Below, piece by piece: positions 61,250 through 64,000 of a stretch of 64,000 nucleotides of DNA. Numbering within the stretch: the first letter of the stretch is position 1; the number at the start of each line of letters is the position of its first letter. The stretch is from the NCBI RefSeq assembly GCF_000004075.3, contig NC_026660.2, positions 806,001-870,000 on the forward strand. Reading direction: 5' to 3'. This DNA is from Cucumis sativus (lineage: Eukaryota; Streptophyta; Magnoliopsida; Cucurbitales; Cucurbitaceae). The position numbers and the translations under genes are program-made. The notes beneath the pieces were generated by a model. It had not been told where the DNA came from. It was given only the letters and a program-made list of their open reading frames with translations, and did not search any database.

Positions 61250-64000
61250 TGTTCTTTTTTGTTTTTTATTTGGGGGTTTAAACGAAGTTGTTTTTAGTTT
61301 TTCTTTTTTCTAAATGGATTCTTGGCCACTTTGTTTTTGGTAATCAACTTATTCCCTTTAAACACTTTCCTATTCTTCCATCTCTTTCTTCTCTTTTTTA
61401 ACACTTATCTTGTCTTTGCTCTCCAGATCAATAGCATGTTCCCACAAGTTACCAATTTTTTTTTAGTACGAAATTGAAATTTATTTGGTGCCTGCATGAT
61501 TGAATACTCCATATTAGTTGGCAGTCAAATTAATTCCTTTTTCGAGTTGAAAGGTGTTTAGGGGATCCTAATCAAATTGGTTTTTACTATTCGTCAAGCG
61601 TTTTAGATTCCATTTGTATCACACAACTCATTTTGTTTCTAATTTTCAGTATGCAATCCATAACTAAAAAAACAAGAAATTTGCAGACTCCTTGAACAGT
61701 TACCGTAATTCTATAAGCATCACCAGAAATCTTTCCCTATCTAAACCTAAACTAATTCCTTTCTTTTTTCTTGTTTAAACTTTAATTAAACTGAAAACAA
61801 TAAAAAGCTAATTATGTAACTTAAATAGGAAAAAGTGGAATTTGTTTAAGTTTAAGAAGAAAGAAAAAGGGACTTTCCGTAAGCATTTTTAGTTGAAATC
61901 TTTCAGTAGTTTTTGCTTCTTCTTTTTTACTTAAAATAGTTCAAAATTTTACCAATTTTTTAGACGTAAGTTATATGTTTTTTTGTTTCTGTTACTTTCT
62001 TTTTGTTAGCATTCTTATTTTTTAGATTTTTGAAAAATAACATTCAGAACTAACTAAAAAAGTTGTTCTCAATCTAAAGGGAAAAGTATATAAGAGAAGG
62101 AAGATTCATCTTTATGAAAAGAAAAGAGAAAAGAGGGAGCATTCTCTTGGTTAAAGGAGCTCAAAATCAACTGTATTGAAATTATTTTTAATTAATTTGG
62201 GGGAGAAACTCTTTCCTTTTATGTTTGAAATTTGGATGAAAGGAAATTTCATTTCCTAACTATTTAAAATCGAGAAATGCAATAAGTGACAAAAATTGAG
62301 AGGAAGAGAAGAGAAAGAAGACCACATTGGTGAAGGGTTGTCAAACAAGAAAATAATGATAATAAAAACAAAGAAAGGGACAAGAAGAAATGCCCAATTC
62401 ATCAACCCCTATTTTGAGAGTAACTGCTCATTACTTAACTTTTAATCTTTTATTCCTAAGATTTTGTTCAACTTTTTAACGAAAGGATGAAACAACTTTT
62501 GTATTTGACAAGATGGTAAGTTGATGTTTTATCGATAACTTGAAAAATCACTTTATCTTCAATATTTTGGTTGTCACTCTTTAAAAATATAGGAAAGTAA
62601 TAAAATAAGAAACACAATGTTTTCGACTAAAATATAATTTAAACAAATTATTTACTACTATAATATAACTTAAAAATGTGTATGAAAGGGATATATACCA
62701 ATATGTTTTGATAATCTTATTCTAATTTCTTTGCAATTAGTTGAAATGATTTGTGTGACAATTAAGCTTTTTATTTACACTACATCTTCAATCTTCAACC
62801 TTCCCTTATATTAGTTAACAAAATATTTAACCTCCATAAAAGTTAATAATTTATTGATAATGTAAACACTATAACTAAATATATATTATTAAAAAGAATT
62901 AATTCGATCCTTTGGTTATAAAGTGAAGACAAATAATAAATAATATATTTATTAGATAATTTTGTAAAGTAAGAAGAAGAATTAATTAGGGTAGCAGTTA
63001 TTGTAATAGTTAAAAGTACATATTAAATGCTTAAATTGACCATATTGATTGTGAATGTTGTGTTAGGCAATGGTATTTGAGGGAAGGACACTTTAGGTTT
63101 GTTGTGGAAAAAAAAGGGTAAGAACATATCATCCATCAAAACATTATCTTAAACAAGAAAAAAAAATTCCATTCAATCTTTTATCAATGTGTTATATATG
63201 TGTTTATTGATATTTTCATGTTTTTATAGATTTGGTATGGAACGTGACATCCTACGAATCTAATAAATAAATAAATAAATATTTAAAGAGACATTTTTGT
63301 TATTAGAAGATAATAAAATATCTATTAATTAATTTAAATTTAGGGTTTGTTTTGGAAAGTTTTAAAAATAAAATATTAACAATAATTTTTTTTGTCTTTT
63401 ACGAACTTTATGAATTTATGTTTTTTTTTTAAAATTCCCTTGTTTTTATAAGTTTTTTCCTCACAAATACTAATTTATATTTTTATAGAAATTTTGTTTC
63501 GTAGAATTTTGATTTCAATATCTTTATTGACATCTATATTTTTTAATTTGATTATAGTTTTTTATTTTGAAATATAGTTATATGTTATTTTTTTTTATAA
63601 AAATGTTTTTTCTATTTACGATATTAATTGACGTGGACAGTTCTGTCGATGTAATGTCAACAACGTAGTCAAAGTAAAAGACGACAAATTTTAGCTACGA
63701 AGTGTGTACACACAAAAAAAAGCTTACGCAAAATCTTTATCTACATTTTTTAAAAAATTTGTTCACGTTTTTTTTATTCGACAAAAATCAAAATTCTTGG
63801 AGTGAAGTTATGGATGGTTTAAAGTTATTATTTTTGAATTTATTTTTACTATAATCTTGGATATTAATTAAATTTAAGTCTATGGAAAGGTTTTTAAAAA
63901 TTTATTTACACAAATATTGCATTACATATATTAAAATGATGTTTTCATTTATTTTTATCTAGAAAATGAAAAGGATGTATTTTACATACAATGACATCAT
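61250..64000. other. Gene-free AT-rich right end
   Basis: Promoter side of the DUF604 gene and then simple AT-rich sequence to the window edge, including short AAAT runs (about 63265-63282). No coding frame, RNA gene or repeat family was recognised. Confidence 0.6.

Overview
The window is nuclear DNA from a flowering plant (eudicot). Compact genes with many small GT-AG introns sit in very AT-rich spacers that carry (AT)n runs, poly-A/T tracts, MITE-like insertions and a few decayed repeat fragments. Every recognisable gene has a plant-specific or plant-typical product (cytosolic GAPDH, Rubisco activase, thylakoid lumen protein, thaumatin-like protein, AHL factor). The MITE style suggests Cucurbitaceae (Cucumis-like), but that is an impression I cannot prove.

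Left part (1-31 kb): the 5' portion of a PUX1-type UBX gene (minus, running off the left edge); cytosolic GAPDH (minus, 11 coding exons); a ~5 kb repeat-rich spacer; a PP2A B' (B56) regulatory subunit (minus, two coding exons); a ~6 kb spacer; an FKBP20-1-type immunophilin (plus) facing an SDIR1-type RING E3 ligase (minus) tail to tail; and an intronless aspartic protease (minus).

Middle: about 9 kb (31-40.2 kb) with no supported gene, holding (AT)n microsatellites and decayed repeat material.

Right part (40-61 kb): a GT92 glycosyltransferase (minus), a thaumatin-like protein (minus), a BED/hAT-transposase-derived host gene (plus), Rubisco activase alpha form (minus), an AHL AT-hook protein (minus), a thylakoid-lumen pentapeptide protein (plus) and a DUF604/GT31-type glycosyltransferase (minus). 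The last ~2.7 kb is gene-free.

I rebuilt the exons by hand from splice sites, reading-frame phase and family similarity. Each complete spliced CDS closes in frame. The genes are ordinary independent nuclear genes, not an operon or cluster, and I saw no convincing wholly new system. The points most worth following are: a last Rubisco activase intron whose retention would give a ready-made short (beta-like) isoform; a dense array of CCGGT motifs in front of the hAT-derived gene; a changed GRFEIL signature in the AHL protein; likely conserved gene neighbourhoods (FKBP20-1 with SDIR1, protease with RCA); and G-box clusters upstream of SDIR1 and near other genes.
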